Shown: positions 8,187-16,926 of the stretch, piece by piece | How the letters are laid out: each line of letters starts with the position of its first letter | Numbering within the stretch: position 1 is the stretch's first letter | NCBI GenBank assembly: GCA_963921305.4 | Contig: CAWUEX030000003.1 | Span: 310,001-374,000 of the forward strand | DNA: 64,000 nucleotides | From: CAWUEX02 sp963921305 | GTDB lineage: Bacteria; Pseudomonadota; Alphaproteobacteria; Rhodospirillales; Rhodospirillaceae | Reading direction: 5' to 3' | Notes under the pieces: model-generated | Database searches by the model: none | The model's input: the letters and a program-made list of their open reading frames with translations, nothing else | What the model was told of the DNA's origin: nothing | Program-made: the position numbers and the translations under genes

Positions 8187-11100
8187 CTATACGGCTGAAG
8201 ACCACCGCAAGTCCAAGGTGCAGGGAAACTCCGGCCGTGAAATGTCTTGCGGCCGCTCCTTCGGCCCCGGCGTATGGCCAATGGCTTCGAAGCGCGACAG
8301 GCGGCGGCTCTCAGCCTCGTAAGAGTTAACCGGGAAGTGCTCGAAGTTGCGCCCTCCCGGGTGGGCCACATGATAGGTGCAGCCGGCCACGGCGCGGCCT
8401 GTCCAGGTGTCATACAGGTCGATCGTCAGCGGCGCGTCGACGCCAATGGTCGGATGCAGACTGGAGGACGGCTGCCAGGCGCGGAACCGGATGCCGCCGA
8501 CAAATTCACCGTTCGTCCCGGTCGGCGTCAGTGGCACACGTTTGCCGTTGCAGGCGATTTCGTACCGGGACTGCGTCAGACCGGTCGCGCGGACCTCCAG
8601 CCTCTCGACGGAAGAGTCAACGTAGCGGACGGTACCGCCGATGGCGCCCTCCTCGCCCATGACATGCCACGGCTCAAGCGCCTGGCGGACTTCAAGCTCA
8701 ATGCCTTCGTGGACAATTGACCCATAGCGGGGAAAACGGAATTCGAAGTGCGGCGCAAACCAATCGAGATCGAGGTCATAGCCGTGCTGATTCATATCCT
8801 CGATCACGTCTTTGAAGTCCTGCCAGACGAAATACGGCAGCATGAATTTATCCGCCAACTGCGTGCCCCAGCGGACGAGTTTGCCCGAATAGGGTGTCTT
8901 CCAGAAACGCGCGACGAGGGACAACAGCAAAAGCTGCTGCGCCAATGACATACGTTCGTGCGGCGGCATCTCGAAAGCACGGAATTCCACCAGACCAAGG
9001 CGGCCGGTCGGTCCGTCCGGTGAATACAGTTTGTCGATACAAATTTCGGACCGGTGAGTGTTGCCGGTGACGTCGATCAGCAGATTGCGGAAGATGCGAT
9101 CAACCAGCCAGGGCTGAACCGTCTCGCCGCTGGCCGGATCGGGCACCTGGGAGAACGCCAACTCCATCTCGTAGAGACTGTCATTGCGTGCTTCATCGAT
9201 GCGCGGCGCCTGGCTGGTCGGACCTATGAACAATCCGGAGAACAGGTAAGACAAGGCCGGGTGGTGCTGCCAGTAGGTGACAAAACTTTGCAGCAGGTCG
9301 GGGCGGCGCAGGAACGGGCTCGACGCCGGTTCCGCGCCACCGAGCACGACGTGATTGCCGCCGCCCGTGCCGGTATGACGCCCGTCGAGCATGAACTTCT
9401 CGGTGCCAAGACGCAGTTGCCGCGCTTCTTCGTAAATCGCTTCGGTGATCTCGACCATCTCATCCCAGCTGGACGCCGGCTGAATGTTGACCTCCAGCAC
9501 ACCGGGGTCGGGTGTCACCTTGATTTCATTGAGGCGCGCGTCCTTGGGAGGCGCATATCCGCCTAGGTGAATGGGCACCTCCATCTCGGCGGCACAGTCT
9601 TCGATGGCCGAGACGAGTTCGAGGTAGTCACCCAGGCGCTCGACCGGCGGCATGAAAATACTGATGCGACCGTCCTTGGGCTCGACGGTCATGGCGGCGC
9701 GAACAAACCGCCCGCTGCCCTGGCCAACCTGTCCGACGACCTGCTGCGGTCCGCGCTGCTGCCGGTCGCGTCCCCGGCCACCGCGGAGGAACGGTTGCCG
9801 GCGCTCTGTGGCCTCGGGCAGTTCTTCGGCCTCCTCAAACGGGTCGGACGGCACGACATAGGGGTATTGCGACGGTGTGATATACGGCAACGACGGCAGC
9901 GGCAGGCGGTAGCCGACCGGTGAGTCACCGGGCACAAGAAAGAGATGCTTGGTGCGCGTCGACCAGGGCTCGCTGACCCAGCTGCGGGAACCGTCCTTGG
10001 CGTTCCAGCGCTGAATGGGCAGGACGAAGCCGCGCGGCGTTTCCAGCCCGCGCTCGTAGACATCGGCGAGACGCTTGCGGGCCAGTGGATCATCGAGCTT
10101 GTTGGTTTTGGGGTCCAGATTCTCGGGCAGCTTGCGTTCCTGGCCGATGAAATGCCACGGGTCTTCGAACGCCGGCACGATGGCCTCGGGATTGACTTCT
10201 AGTCGTTCGGCAACACCTTCAAGAAAAGCTTGAGCCTGCTCGACCGTGGGCTCGAGATCCTTGTCTTCCTGGGCGATCAGATTGGCGTCCGACCACAGCG
10301 GCTTGCCGTCCCGGCGCCAGTACAACGAGAACGCCCAACGCGGCAACTGTTCGCCCGGATACCACTTACCCTGACCGTAGTGCAGCATGCCGTTCGGGGC
10401 GAACTTCTCACGCAGGCGCTTGATGAGGGCCGCGCCCTTAGCCCGCTTGGTCGGGCCGACGGCAGCCGTGTTCCACTCATCGGCGTCCGGGTCTTCAATA
10501 GATACGAAAGTCGGTTCGCCGCCGATGGTCAGGCGGACATCGTTATCTTTGAGTTCTGTATCGAGCTTTTTACCGAGTGTGTTGATCGCCGCCCACTGCT
10601 CGTCGGTGTAGGGCATCGTCACCCGCGGCGATTCATAGATGCGCGTGACGGACATATCGAAACTGAAGTCCGTCTTGGCTTCACCGACGATCCCGCTGAT
10701 CGGCGCCGCACTGGATGGGCGCGGCGTACAGGCCAGCGGGATATGCCCTTCTCCGGCGAGCAGCCCGGACGTAGGATCGAGACCAATCCAGCCCGCACCC
10801 GGCAGGTAGGCCTCGCACCAGGCGTGAAGGTCCGTGAAATCAACGTCGGTGCCGCTTGGCCCGTCGAGGGCTTTGACGTCCGGTTTCAACTGAATCAAAT
10901 ATCCAGATACGAACCGCGCGGCGACACCGAGATGGCGGAGAATCTGCACCAGCATCCAGCCGGTGTCGCGGCAGGAGCCCTTGCCGGACGCCAACGTTTC
11001 ATCGGGTGTCTGCACACCCGGCTCCATGCGCACGACGTATTGAATCTCTTGCTGGAGGCGCTGGTTGAGTTCGACAAGAAAGTCGACCGTCTTTGCTTCT

Positions 11101-11513
11101 TTCGGAACGTCGAGCGTGTCCAGCCACTTCTGGAATAGCGGCCCGGGGTCATCGACATCCCGGTAGGGCTCAAGATCGCGGGCCAGGAGCTTGTCGTAGG
11201 TGAACGGATAGGTTTCCGCCTGCGGCTCAAGGAAAAAGTCGAAGGGGTTGTAAACCGCCATGTCGGCAACAAGATCAACCGTCACATGGAAAGAGGTAAC
11301 CGGCTCCGGATAGACAATCCGAGCCAGATAGTTGCCGAACGGGTCCTGTTGCCAGTTGATGAAATAGCCGTCCGGCTCGATCTTCAGAGCGTAGCTCAGC
11401 ACCGGCGTGCGGCTGTGGGGCGCTGGACGCAATCGGATGGTCTGCGGACCCATTTCGACCCGGCGGTCATAGGTGTAGTGAGTCTGATGATTTAACGCGG
11501 CGTGAATCGACAT
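8187..11513 (-). CDS. Transglutaminase + DUF2126 (amidoligase-like) fusion protein
   Basis: 1108 residues. The N-terminus (about 1-290) is a transglutaminase-like domain with triad C181 (GSCRDTGW), H230 (DLHAWCEAY) and D246 (LDPTSG). About 330-1100 is DUF2126, which published sequence analysis places with glutamine-synthetase-like COOH-NH2 ligases. Readable landmarks are the acidic and GG-rich segments LTIGGEPTFVS, LDGRHTGTGGGNHVVLGG and THRSEICIDKLYSPDGPTGRLG. The protein thus combines a predicted peptidase and a predicted ligase. It is the first gene of the operon running down to 4689 and starts at an ATG at 11513. It is probably cytosolic. Neither substrate nor product is known for this widespread operon. 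Confidence 0.9.
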   Translation of the reverse strand: MSIHAALNHQTHYTYDRRVEMGPQTIRLRPAPHSRTPVLSYALKIEPDGYFINWQQDPFGNYLARIVYPEPVTSFHVTVDLVADMAVYNPFDFFLEPQAETYPFTYDKLLARDLEPYRDVDDPGPLFQKWLDTLDVPKEAKTVDFLVELNQRLQQEIQYVVRMEPGVQTPDETLASGKGSCRDTGWMLVQILRHLGVAARFVSGYLIQLKPDVKALDGPSGTDVDFTDLHAWCEAYLPGAGWIGLDPTSGLLAGEGHIPLACTPRPSSAAPISGIVGEAKTDFSFDMSVTRIYESPRVTMPYTDEQWAAINTLGKKLDTELKDNDVRLTIGGEPTFVSIEDPDADEWNTAAVGPTKRAKGAALIKRLREKFAPNGMLHYGQGKWYPGEQLPRWAFSLYWRRDGKPLWSDANLIAQEDKDLEPTVEQAQAFLEGVAERLEVNPEAIVPAFEDPWHFIGQERKLPENLDPKTNKLDDPLARKRLADVYERGLETPRGFVLPIQRWNAKDGSRSWVSEPWSTRTKHLFLVPGDSPVGYRLPLPSLPYITPSQYPYVVPSDPFEEAEELPEATERRQPFLRGGRGRDRQQRGPQQVVGQVGQGSGRFVRAAMTVEPKDGRISIFMPPVERLGDYLELVSAIEDCAAEMEVPIHLGGYAPPKDARLNEIKVTPDPGVLEVNIQPASSWDEMVEITEAIYEEARQLRLGTEKFMLDGRHTGTGGGNHVVLGGAEPASSPFLRRPDLLQSFVTYWQHHPALSYLFSGLFIGPTSQAPRIDEARNDSLYEMELAFSQVPDPASGETVQPWLVDRIFRNLLIDVTGNTHRSEICIDKLYSPDGPTGRLGLVEFRAFEMPPHERMSLAQQLLLLSLVARFWKTPYSGKLVRWGTQLADKFMLPYFVWQDFKDVIEDMNQHGYDLDLDWFAPHFEFRFPRYGSIVHEGIELEVRQALEPWHVMGEEGAIGGTVRYVDSSVERLEVRATGLTQSRYEIACNGKRVPLTPTGTNGEFVGGIRFRAWQPSSSLHPTIGVDAPLTIDLYDTWTGRAVAGCTYHVAHPGGRNFEHFPVNSYEAESRRLSRFEAIGHTPGPKERPQDISRPEFPCTLDLRWSSAV

Positions 11514-11598
11514 GCCCGGAGTCCTACACCAGACAGCCAGTTGCTGGCTACCAGACCGCCTACATTGCTCACACTAGATGAGCAGAAATGTGATCCCG

Positions 11599-13794
11599 CT
11601 AGACCGCGAACCCGTCCAGGGAGAGCGGAAGCGAGCGGATTCGACGGCCTGTCGCCTCATAGATCGCATTGGCCACCGCAGGGATCGCGGGCGGCAGGGC
11701 CGGCTCTCCAAGACCCGTCGGCTGGTGCTCCGATTGGATAAAGTGCACGTCGACATGGGGCGCATCTGCCATGCGCAACAACGGATACTGATCGAAGTTG
11801 CCTTCTTTAACGCGCCCGGCTTCAAAGGTCAGGGTTTGCCCGAACATAGTGCTGACGGCATCGACGACAGATCCTTCGATCTGGTTTTTAGCGCCGCTCA
11901 TGTTGACGATCGGCCCAACATCGGCGGCGACAGTCGCCTTATGCACACGCACGTCCTGGGCGCTCTCGGCGCTGACTTCGGCTACCACAGCAACATGTGC
12001 CGCGTGACTAAAGTAAAACCCAAGGCCGAGGTGGTGTCCGTCGCTGCGCGGCTCACCCCACCCAGCCTTCTCCGCCGCAAGCGTGATCACGTCTGCCGTG
12101 CGCCCAGTATGCAGGGCGCGCAGGTTGCCGGGATCGAGCCAGCGCGGCTCGCCCAGAATGTCGAGCAGAAACGCGACATAGTCGCACCCCGCCGCTTCGG
12201 CGAGCTCATGCAGGAACGATTGGAAGACAAAGCCAAAGGCATTTGAGCGCGGCGCCCGCAATGCCCCGCAGGGAGTTTGCCACGGTAGCATCGTTTGTGT
12301 GATTTCCGAGTTGGCAATCAGTTGCATCGGAAACTCGTCGGCGCTGATGTTGCCACCACTCACGGTTTTTTCGCCATCGGCGGTGAAGGTAACGAAGTGA
12401 TCGCTGATCGCCGTCAGTTTGCCATCGCCATCGACCGCGCCCTTGAGGTGATGGAACCCGCCGACCCGGTAGTGATCGTGGCGCGTGTCGTCTTCGCGGG
12501 TCCACTGCAGCTTGACCGGCGCGCCGACGCGCTGAGAGATGGCGACGGCCTCACAGACGAAGTCGTTATAGAGCCGCCGTCCGAACCCACCGCCGCCGCG
12601 GATTTGATGCAGCAGAACTTGCTCTTTTGGCAGATCGAAGATGCGCGAGACGAAGTCAACCGCGCCGGCGGGACGCTGGGTTCCCGACCAGATTTCGACA
12701 TTGTCGCCCTTGTGCCAGGCCAGACAATTCTGCGGCTCCATCGGCACATGGGAGAGGAAGGGATAGGAGTAGGTCGCTTCGACTGTCGCCGCTGCGGACT
12801 GCAGCGCGCCGTCGACATCACCTTCACGATGAATGACGTCTTTACCCTTGGTCCCGGCCAGGCTGCCGGCGGTCGCTGCGGCAGAGGACCAGCTGTCCTT
12901 GGCGGCGTTGGTTTCATCCCACTCGATTTCGAGCGCCGACTTCGCGCGCATGGCGGCCCAGGTTGAGTCCGCGACGATGGCGACGCCGGACATGATTTCC
13001 GCTGGCTTGCCCGTGCCGTCGAGCAAAAAGGCGTCAAGCACACCGGGCATTTGACGAACTTCGTCGAGGTTCGCAGAAGCTACAGTGCCACCGAAAGCCG
13101 GGCACTTAGTGTATGTCGCATAGACCATGTCCGGATGAGACTGGTCAGCGGTGAACAAGGGCTGACCGGTGACCAGCTTGTCGTTGTCGACACCGCCGAT
13201 CCAACTGCCGAGCAACGTGTATTCGTCACGCGACTTGAGCGCCACCTCGTCAGGGACCGGCATTTCCGACGCGCGGTCGGTGAGTTCGGCGTAGGCAATC
13301 TTTGTCGCACCGTCCGGGTGAATCACATGGCTGTCCGCGGTGGTGCAAGCCGCAGCCTCGACGTCCCAGGATTCGGCAGCAGCAGCGACAAGCATATGCC
13401 GCGCGGTCGCACCGGCCGTGCGCAGGTTATCCCAGCCGCGCAAGATCGAGAGCGACCCACCCGCCGCCTGCCAGCCATAGACCTCCGGCTTGATCGGCGC
13501 CTGTTCCGCATCGACATCGGCCCAAGCGGCATCGAGTTCCTCGGCAACGATCATCGGCAGGGAGGTCTTTACCCCCTGCCCGACTTCGGGGTTGGTTGAA
13601 TAAATGCGGATACGGCCCGTCGGCTTCACTTCCAGATAGGCGTTGGGCTCGAAGGACCCTGTTGCCGCCTCAGCCTCACCGGGAAGGCCAACATGAAAGC
13701 CAAGGGCCAGGCCACCGCCCGCCGCGGCGGACATCTTGAGGACGGTCCGGCGTGAGGACTTGGGAGTCCGATCTGGCTTGGGCATGACGGTCAT
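11599..13794 (-). CDS. Xanthine dehydrogenase-family molybdenum hydroxylase large subunit, Tat-exported
   Basis: 731 residues from the ATG at 13794, chosen because a GGAGAG ribosome site sits 5 bases upstream and a Tat signal follows at once (SSRRTVLKMSAAAGGGLALG). The frame upstream of it has no signal features. The fold is that of the isoquinoline 1-oxidoreductase beta (IorB)-like molybdopterin-binding subunits. Landmarks are NPEVGQGVKTSLPMIVAEELD, the GGGGFGRRLYNDF molybdopterin loop, and the catalytic-glutamate motif GLGEPALPPAIPAVANAI near the C-terminus. Such enzymes hydroxylate N-heterocycles or aldehydes with water as oxygen donor. The usual small [2Fe-2S] subunit gene is not adjacent on either side, which is unusual. 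It diverges from the MHS transporter. Confidence 0.88.
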   Translation of the reverse strand: MTVMPKPDRTPKSSRRTVLKMSAAAGGGLALGFHVGLPGEAEAATGSFEPNAYLEVKPTGRIRIYSTNPEVGQGVKTSLPMIVAEELDAAWADVDAEQAPIKPEVYGWQAAGGSLSILRGWDNLRTAGATARHMLVAAAAESWDVEAAACTTADSHVIHPDGATKIAYAELTDRASEMPVPDEVALKSRDEYTLLGSWIGGVDNDKLVTGQPLFTADQSHPDMVYATYTKCPAFGGTVASANLDEVRQMPGVLDAFLLDGTGKPAEIMSGVAIVADSTWAAMRAKSALEIEWDETNAAKDSWSSAAATAGSLAGTKGKDVIHREGDVDGALQSAAATVEATYSYPFLSHVPMEPQNCLAWHKGDNVEIWSGTQRPAGAVDFVSRIFDLPKEQVLLHQIRGGGGFGRRLYNDFVCEAVAISQRVGAPVKLQWTREDDTRHDHYRVGGFHHLKGAVDGDGKLTAISDHFVTFTADGEKTVSGGNISADEFPMQLIANSEITQTMLPWQTPCGALRAPRSNAFGFVFQSFLHELAEAAGCDYVAFLLDILGEPRWLDPGNLRALHTGRTADVITLAAEKAGWGEPRSDGHHLGLGFYFSHAAHVAVVAEVSAESAQDVRVHKATVAADVGPIVNMSGAKNQIEGSVVDAVSTMFGQTLTFEAGRVKEGNFDQYPLLRMADAPHVDVHFIQSEHQPTGLGEPALPPAIPAVANAIYEATGRRIRSLPLSLDGFAV

Positions 13795-14071
13795 GTCTGG
13801 CTCTCCGATAGGGCTTAACGTGCTGCCGATGGGCGTGCCGGGAGTATACACGGAACTCAGACCGGACCTCGATTCACACACGAAAAATTTATACTTCCGG
13901 ATTTTGCGAGGTTCGAGCCCATGCACGCGACGGATTTCTGCGGGTCTAGTCTGAATTCATAAACAAATTCAAGGGTTTAATTTTGAATCAAACGAGCCCA
14001 TGCACAACATTGTTTCGTCCGCGAGCAACAAAAACAGGGATAGTAGGCAGGTGCGGGAAAATCGTGCTCAT
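13795..14071. promoter_or_regulatory. Divergent promoter region with a 13-base exact direct repeat
   Basis: This gap separates the molybdenum hydroxylase (leftward) from the MHS transporter (rightward). The 13-mer CGAGCCCATGCAC occurs exactly twice, at 13914-13926 and 13993-14005, 79 bases apart. Between them lies an AT-rich stretch with a TGAATT...AATTCA dyad (about 13952-13971) and further ATTCA repeats. These could be operator or promoter elements shared by both genes. No regulator gene is adjacent, and the -10/-35 boxes cannot be assigned with confidence. Confidence 0.4.
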
Positions 14072-15367
14072 ATGTCGCCGCAGGTCAGCAAGGGGACTTC
14101 ACAGATGAGACGCGTCGCCGCAGCCAGTTTTATCGGCACGGCCCTGGAGGGGTATGATTTTCTTCTTTACGCCAGCGCGGCGGCTCTGGTGTTCGGGCAA
14201 CTGTTCTTTCCGGTTTCCGAAGACCCGCTGATCGGCATCCTGCTGGCCTATTCCACCTTCGCGGTCGGATTCATCGCCCGGCCCATCGGCGGCATCATCG
14301 CCGGCCATTATGGCGACAGGATCGGGCGCAAACCGATGCTGGTGATCACCTTGATGGTGATGGGCGTCGTCACCACCGGCATCGGGTTGCTGCCGACCTA
14401 TGCGACCATCGGCATCTGGGCGCCTATCCTGCTGACCCTGCTGCGGTTCATTCAGGGTTTGGCTTACGGCGGTGAATGGGGCGGCGCGATCCTGATGGTG
14501 ATCGAATACGCCCCGGAAGATGAACGCGGCTTCTGGGGCAGTTTGCCGCAATCCGCCGTGCCCTTCGGCTTCCTGCTGGCGACAGCTGCCCTCAGCGCCT
14601 CCATCGCCATCAGCGGTGATGAGTTTCTGAACTGGGGCTGGCGTATTCCGTTCATCCTCAGCATCCTGCCGGTGCTTGTGGGGCTCTATATCCGGTTAAA
14701 GATCGACGAAACGCCCGAGTTTCAGGACATGCGGGATAGCGCTAAGGTCGAGAAAGCCCCGGTGGTGCGGGCGTTGACGGCCTACTGGAAGCAGATCGCT
14801 CTGGCGACCGGCGCTTTTGTCCTGGTCAGCGGCCCCTACTACATCATCATCTCTTTCATGCTGTCGTACGGCACGACGACCTTGGGCGTGCCCCGCGAAG
14901 TGATGCTCAACGGCGTCCTCATCGCATCGGCCATACAAATTTTCGCCTGCATCGGGTTCGCCTCATTGTCCGACAGAGTCGGTCGCAAACCGGTTCTGTT
15001 CGGCGGCGGTCTCTTTATGCTGGTTTATGCCTTTCCCCTGTTTTGGATGGTCAACGCCGCCGACCCGATGATCATTTGGTTCGCCCTGAGCCTCGGTCTA
15101 CTGGCCTTCGGCGCTTTGTACGGACCAATTGCCGCCTATTTCGGCGAGTTGTTTGTCTCCAACGTGCGTTACACCGCTGCATCGCTGGGGTATCAGATCG
15201 GACAGGTGCTGGGGGGCGGCATCGCGCCGTTTATTTCCACGGCGCTTTTGTCCATAGCTGGCGGTGCCTATTGGCCCGTCGCGGTGTATATGATGGTCCT
15301 GACGGTGATCGGGCTCGCCAGCATTTGGGGACTGGCCGAGACCCGAAAGCCAGCGGCCGTGAGTTGA
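14072..15367 (+). CDS. MFS transporter, metabolite:H+ symporter (MHS) type
   Basis: About 431 residues with twelve predicted membrane segments. The N-terminal motif RRVAAASFIGTALEGYDFLLY is the MHS-family signature for the first helix. The loop motif DRIGRKPML (between helices 2 and 3) and its repeat in the second half (DRVGRKPVLFGGG) are the MFS landmarks. MHS members import organic acids such as 2-oxoglutarate, shikimate, citrate or betaine-type compounds with protons. The substrate here is not evident. The start is uncertain: ATGs at 14000, 14072 and 14105 are in frame, and AAGGGGAC lies 7 bases before the one at 14105. The FMN-binding gene begins 14 bases after the stop, so they may be co-transcribed. 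Confidence 0.88.
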   Translation: MSPQVSKGTSQMRRVAAASFIGTALEGYDFLLYASAAALVFGQLFFPVSEDPLIGILLAYSTFAVGFIARPIGGIIAGHYGDRIGRKPMLVITLMVMGVVTTGIGLLPTYATIGIWAPILLTLLRFIQGLAYGGEWGGAILMVIEYAPEDERGFWGSLPQSAVPFGFLLATAALSASIAISGDEFLNWGWRIPFILSILPVLVGLYIRLKIDETPEFQDMRDSAKVEKAPVVRALTAYWKQIALATGAFVLVSGPYYIIISFMLSYGTTTLGVPREVMLNGVLIASAIQIFACIGFASLSDRVGRKPVLFGGGLFMLVYAFPLFWMVNAADPMIIWFALSLGLLAFGALYGPIAAYFGELFVSNVRYTAASLGYQIGQVLGGGIAPFISTALLSIAGGAYWPVAVYMMVLTVIGLASIWGLAETRKPAAVS

Positions 15368-15381
15368 GTTAGAATAAGGTT

Positions 15382-15951
15382 ATGAGCGTGCAGAAAAGGT
15401 TAGGTTTTGCAGGCGCCCTGGTGGCCCTCGCGTTGGTGTTGATTGGTCTGTCACAGGTGTTATCGACACCCGAGGGTCTTGCGGCGATCGAGCAGGTCAC
15501 CCAGGACGAAGTGGCACTGTTTAAAGAGGTGTTTCCGCAGGGTGAGGCGTTCTCCACGAAAAGCGGCCGGCACCCGCACCACAAAGCCTATGTGACCGAT
15601 GCCGATACAGGCGAAGCCGAGGTGGTGGGGTTTGTGTTCTATACCGTCGAAATCGAACCCGACGAATTCGGCTATGAAAGCCGGCTTGAGTTTCTGGTGG
15701 GGATGACGGTCGACGGCACCATCACGGGCATAAAACTGATCGATCATTTCGAACCCTTTGGCTACTTTTCTATTGAGCCGGAAGAGTTCGTCAGGCAGTT
15801 CGACGAAAAGAGCATTCTCGACCGCTTCGAGCAAGGCGACGACATCGAAGCGATTTCCCGGGCAACCATCACCATCGACAGCGCGGCCCGGGTCATTCGC
15901 CTGAGCGCGCGCAAAATCGCCCGACAATACCTGGAAGAACAGCAGCGGTGA
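15382..15951 (+). CDS. Membrane-anchored FMN-binding domain protein (NosR N-terminal/RnfG-like)
   Basis: 189 residues. One N-terminal membrane helix (about 8-27) anchors a periplasmic FMN-binding domain. The motif DIEAISRATIT (about 154-164) matches the family flavinylation site, in which the threonine of the (S/T)xAT sequence (T162 here) is esterified to FMN by ApbE. The second motif residue is Arg rather than the more usual Gly. The acidic/His-rich segment and GYFSIEPEEF are typical of NosR-type rather than NqrC-type members. The next two genes encode a polyferredoxin membrane protein (overlap of 4 bases) and ApbE, so this is a self-contained module for covalently flavinylated extracytoplasmic electron transfer. 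Its redox partner is unknown. Confidence 0.85.
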   Translation: MSVQKRLGFAGALVALALVLIGLSQVLSTPEGLAAIEQVTQDEVALFKEVFPQGEAFSTKSGRHPHHKAYVTDADTGEAEVVGFVFYTVEIEPDEFGYESRLEFLVGMTVDGTITGIKLIDHFEPFGYFSIEPEEFVRQFDEKSILDRFEQGDDIEAISRATITIDSAARVIRLSARKIARQYLEEQQR

Positions 15952-16910
15952 TACGCGTTGCCGTAAGTGGGCTTGCCGCTTTGGCGGTGGCGATGCTGTG
16001 CGAACCCGCTTTGGCGCAGCAAAGCGGGCTCTCGCTCTCCGACCTCGATGCACTGATGGAAGAAGACACGGTGACACGTCCCGTGTTCGACCGGGATACC
16101 GTGATCGAACTGACGGTGATGGCCGTGTTCTTCACCCTGGCCATGGTCAGTTTCTTCAAGAAAAGCCGGGTACTGAAATACGCGACCATGGTCTATGCCA
16201 TCGCATACTTGGGATTCGTAAAAGCGAACCTGGTGTCGGTCGTGCATATTTTCGGGTTGTTGGAATGGAACTTCCCCATCTTCCAATACAACCTGCCTTG
16301 GTTTTTCCTGATCGGGTTCACGGTGATCACGACGGTGTTGTGGGGGCGAATTTATTGTGGGCGCATCTGTGCCTTCGGCGCCCTAACCCAACTGATGGAT
16401 CGCATACTGCCATCAAGCTGGCGCTATGACCCGCCGGCCCACATTGACCGCAAAGCCAACTTGATCAAATACGGCATTCTGTTTGGCGCCATTGGCTACT
16501 TTCTGATCACCGGCAACAATCAGTTTTACCGCTACATCGAGCCGTTCTGGATTTTTACCCTGAGCGGCACCACGTTGATGTGGGTGATGGCCGGACTGCT
16601 GCTGCTGGCCTCCGTGTTCATCCGTAATTTCTATTGCCGCTATCTGTGCTCCCTAGGCGCCGGTTTGGGCATTCTGTCGCAACTGACCGTGTTCAAGATC
16701 AAGCGCTGGAAGCAATGCGACACCTGCAAACTGTGCGACAAGGAATGCGAATGGGGCGCCATTCAAGGGCCGAAAATTTCTCTGGCTGAATGTGTCCGCT
16801 GCGATGATTGCGAGATTCTCTACGACGACAAAGCACGCTGCGTGCATCACTTGATGATCGCCAAATGGGCGCGTCAAGAAACCGACAAAACAACACCTTC
16901 CCTCCCCTAG
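15948..16910 (+). CDS. 4Fe-4S polyferredoxin membrane protein (NapH/NosR C-terminal-like)
   Basis: 320 residues starting at a GTG that overlaps the previous stop (GTGA). About five membrane helices follow a possible signal-like first segment. Two CxxxC membrane motifs are present (CGRICAFGA and CRYLCSLGA), as in NapH and NosR. The C-terminal cytoplasmic part has two 4Fe-4S sets: CDTCKLCDKEC and CVRCDDC, with a later CVHH. Together with the preceding FMN protein this reproduces NosR as two polypeptides. It should pass electrons between the quinone pool or cytosolic donors and the periplasmic flavin. No nos genes are nearby, so a role in N2O reduction is not supported. The stop codon lies in the loop of a hairpin (16900-16920). 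Confidence 0.87.
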   Translation: MIRVAVSGLAALAVAMLCEPALAQQSGLSLSDLDALMEEDTVTRPVFDRDTVIELTVMAVFFTLAMVSFFKKSRVLKYATMVYAIAYLGFVKANLVSVVHIFGLLEWNFPIFQYNLPWFFLIGFTVITTVLWGRIYCGRICAFGALTQLMDRILPSSWRYDPPAHIDRKANLIKYGILFGAIGYFLITGNNQFYRYIEPFWIFTLSGTTLMWVMAGLLLLASVFIRNFYCRYLCSLGAGLGILSQLTVFKIKRWKQCDTCKLCDKECEWGAIQGPKISLAECVRCDDCEILYDDKARCVHHLMIAKWARQETDKTTPSLP

Positions 16911-16920
16911 ATGGGGAGGG
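16900..16920 (+). promoter_or_regulatory. Hairpin holding the upstream stop codon and the apbE ribosome site
   Basis: CCCTCCCC at 16900-16907 pairs perfectly with GGGGAGGG at 16913-16920, leaving the 5-base loop TAGAT. The loop contains the TAG stop (16908-16910) of the polyferredoxin gene, and the 3' arm contains the GGAGGGG Shine-Dalgarno placed 5 bases before the TTG at 16927. Ribosomes finishing the upstream gene would melt the stem and expose this site. That is inference from the pairing. There is no T-tract, so it does not look like a terminator. Confidence 0.55.
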
Positions 16921-16926
16921 GCTGCG

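Noticed and set aside
10230..11138. A 302-codon open frame on the plus strand inside the DUF2126 fusion gene
   Set aside because: It lies wholly antisense to a gene with clear domains, has no ribosome site or family motif, and reflects the third-position GC bias of the true gene.
15382..16910. Assignment of the FMN and polyferredoxin genes as nosR
   Set aside because: The features match NosR halves, but nosZ and other denitrification genes are absent in the window, so the specific name is not supported.
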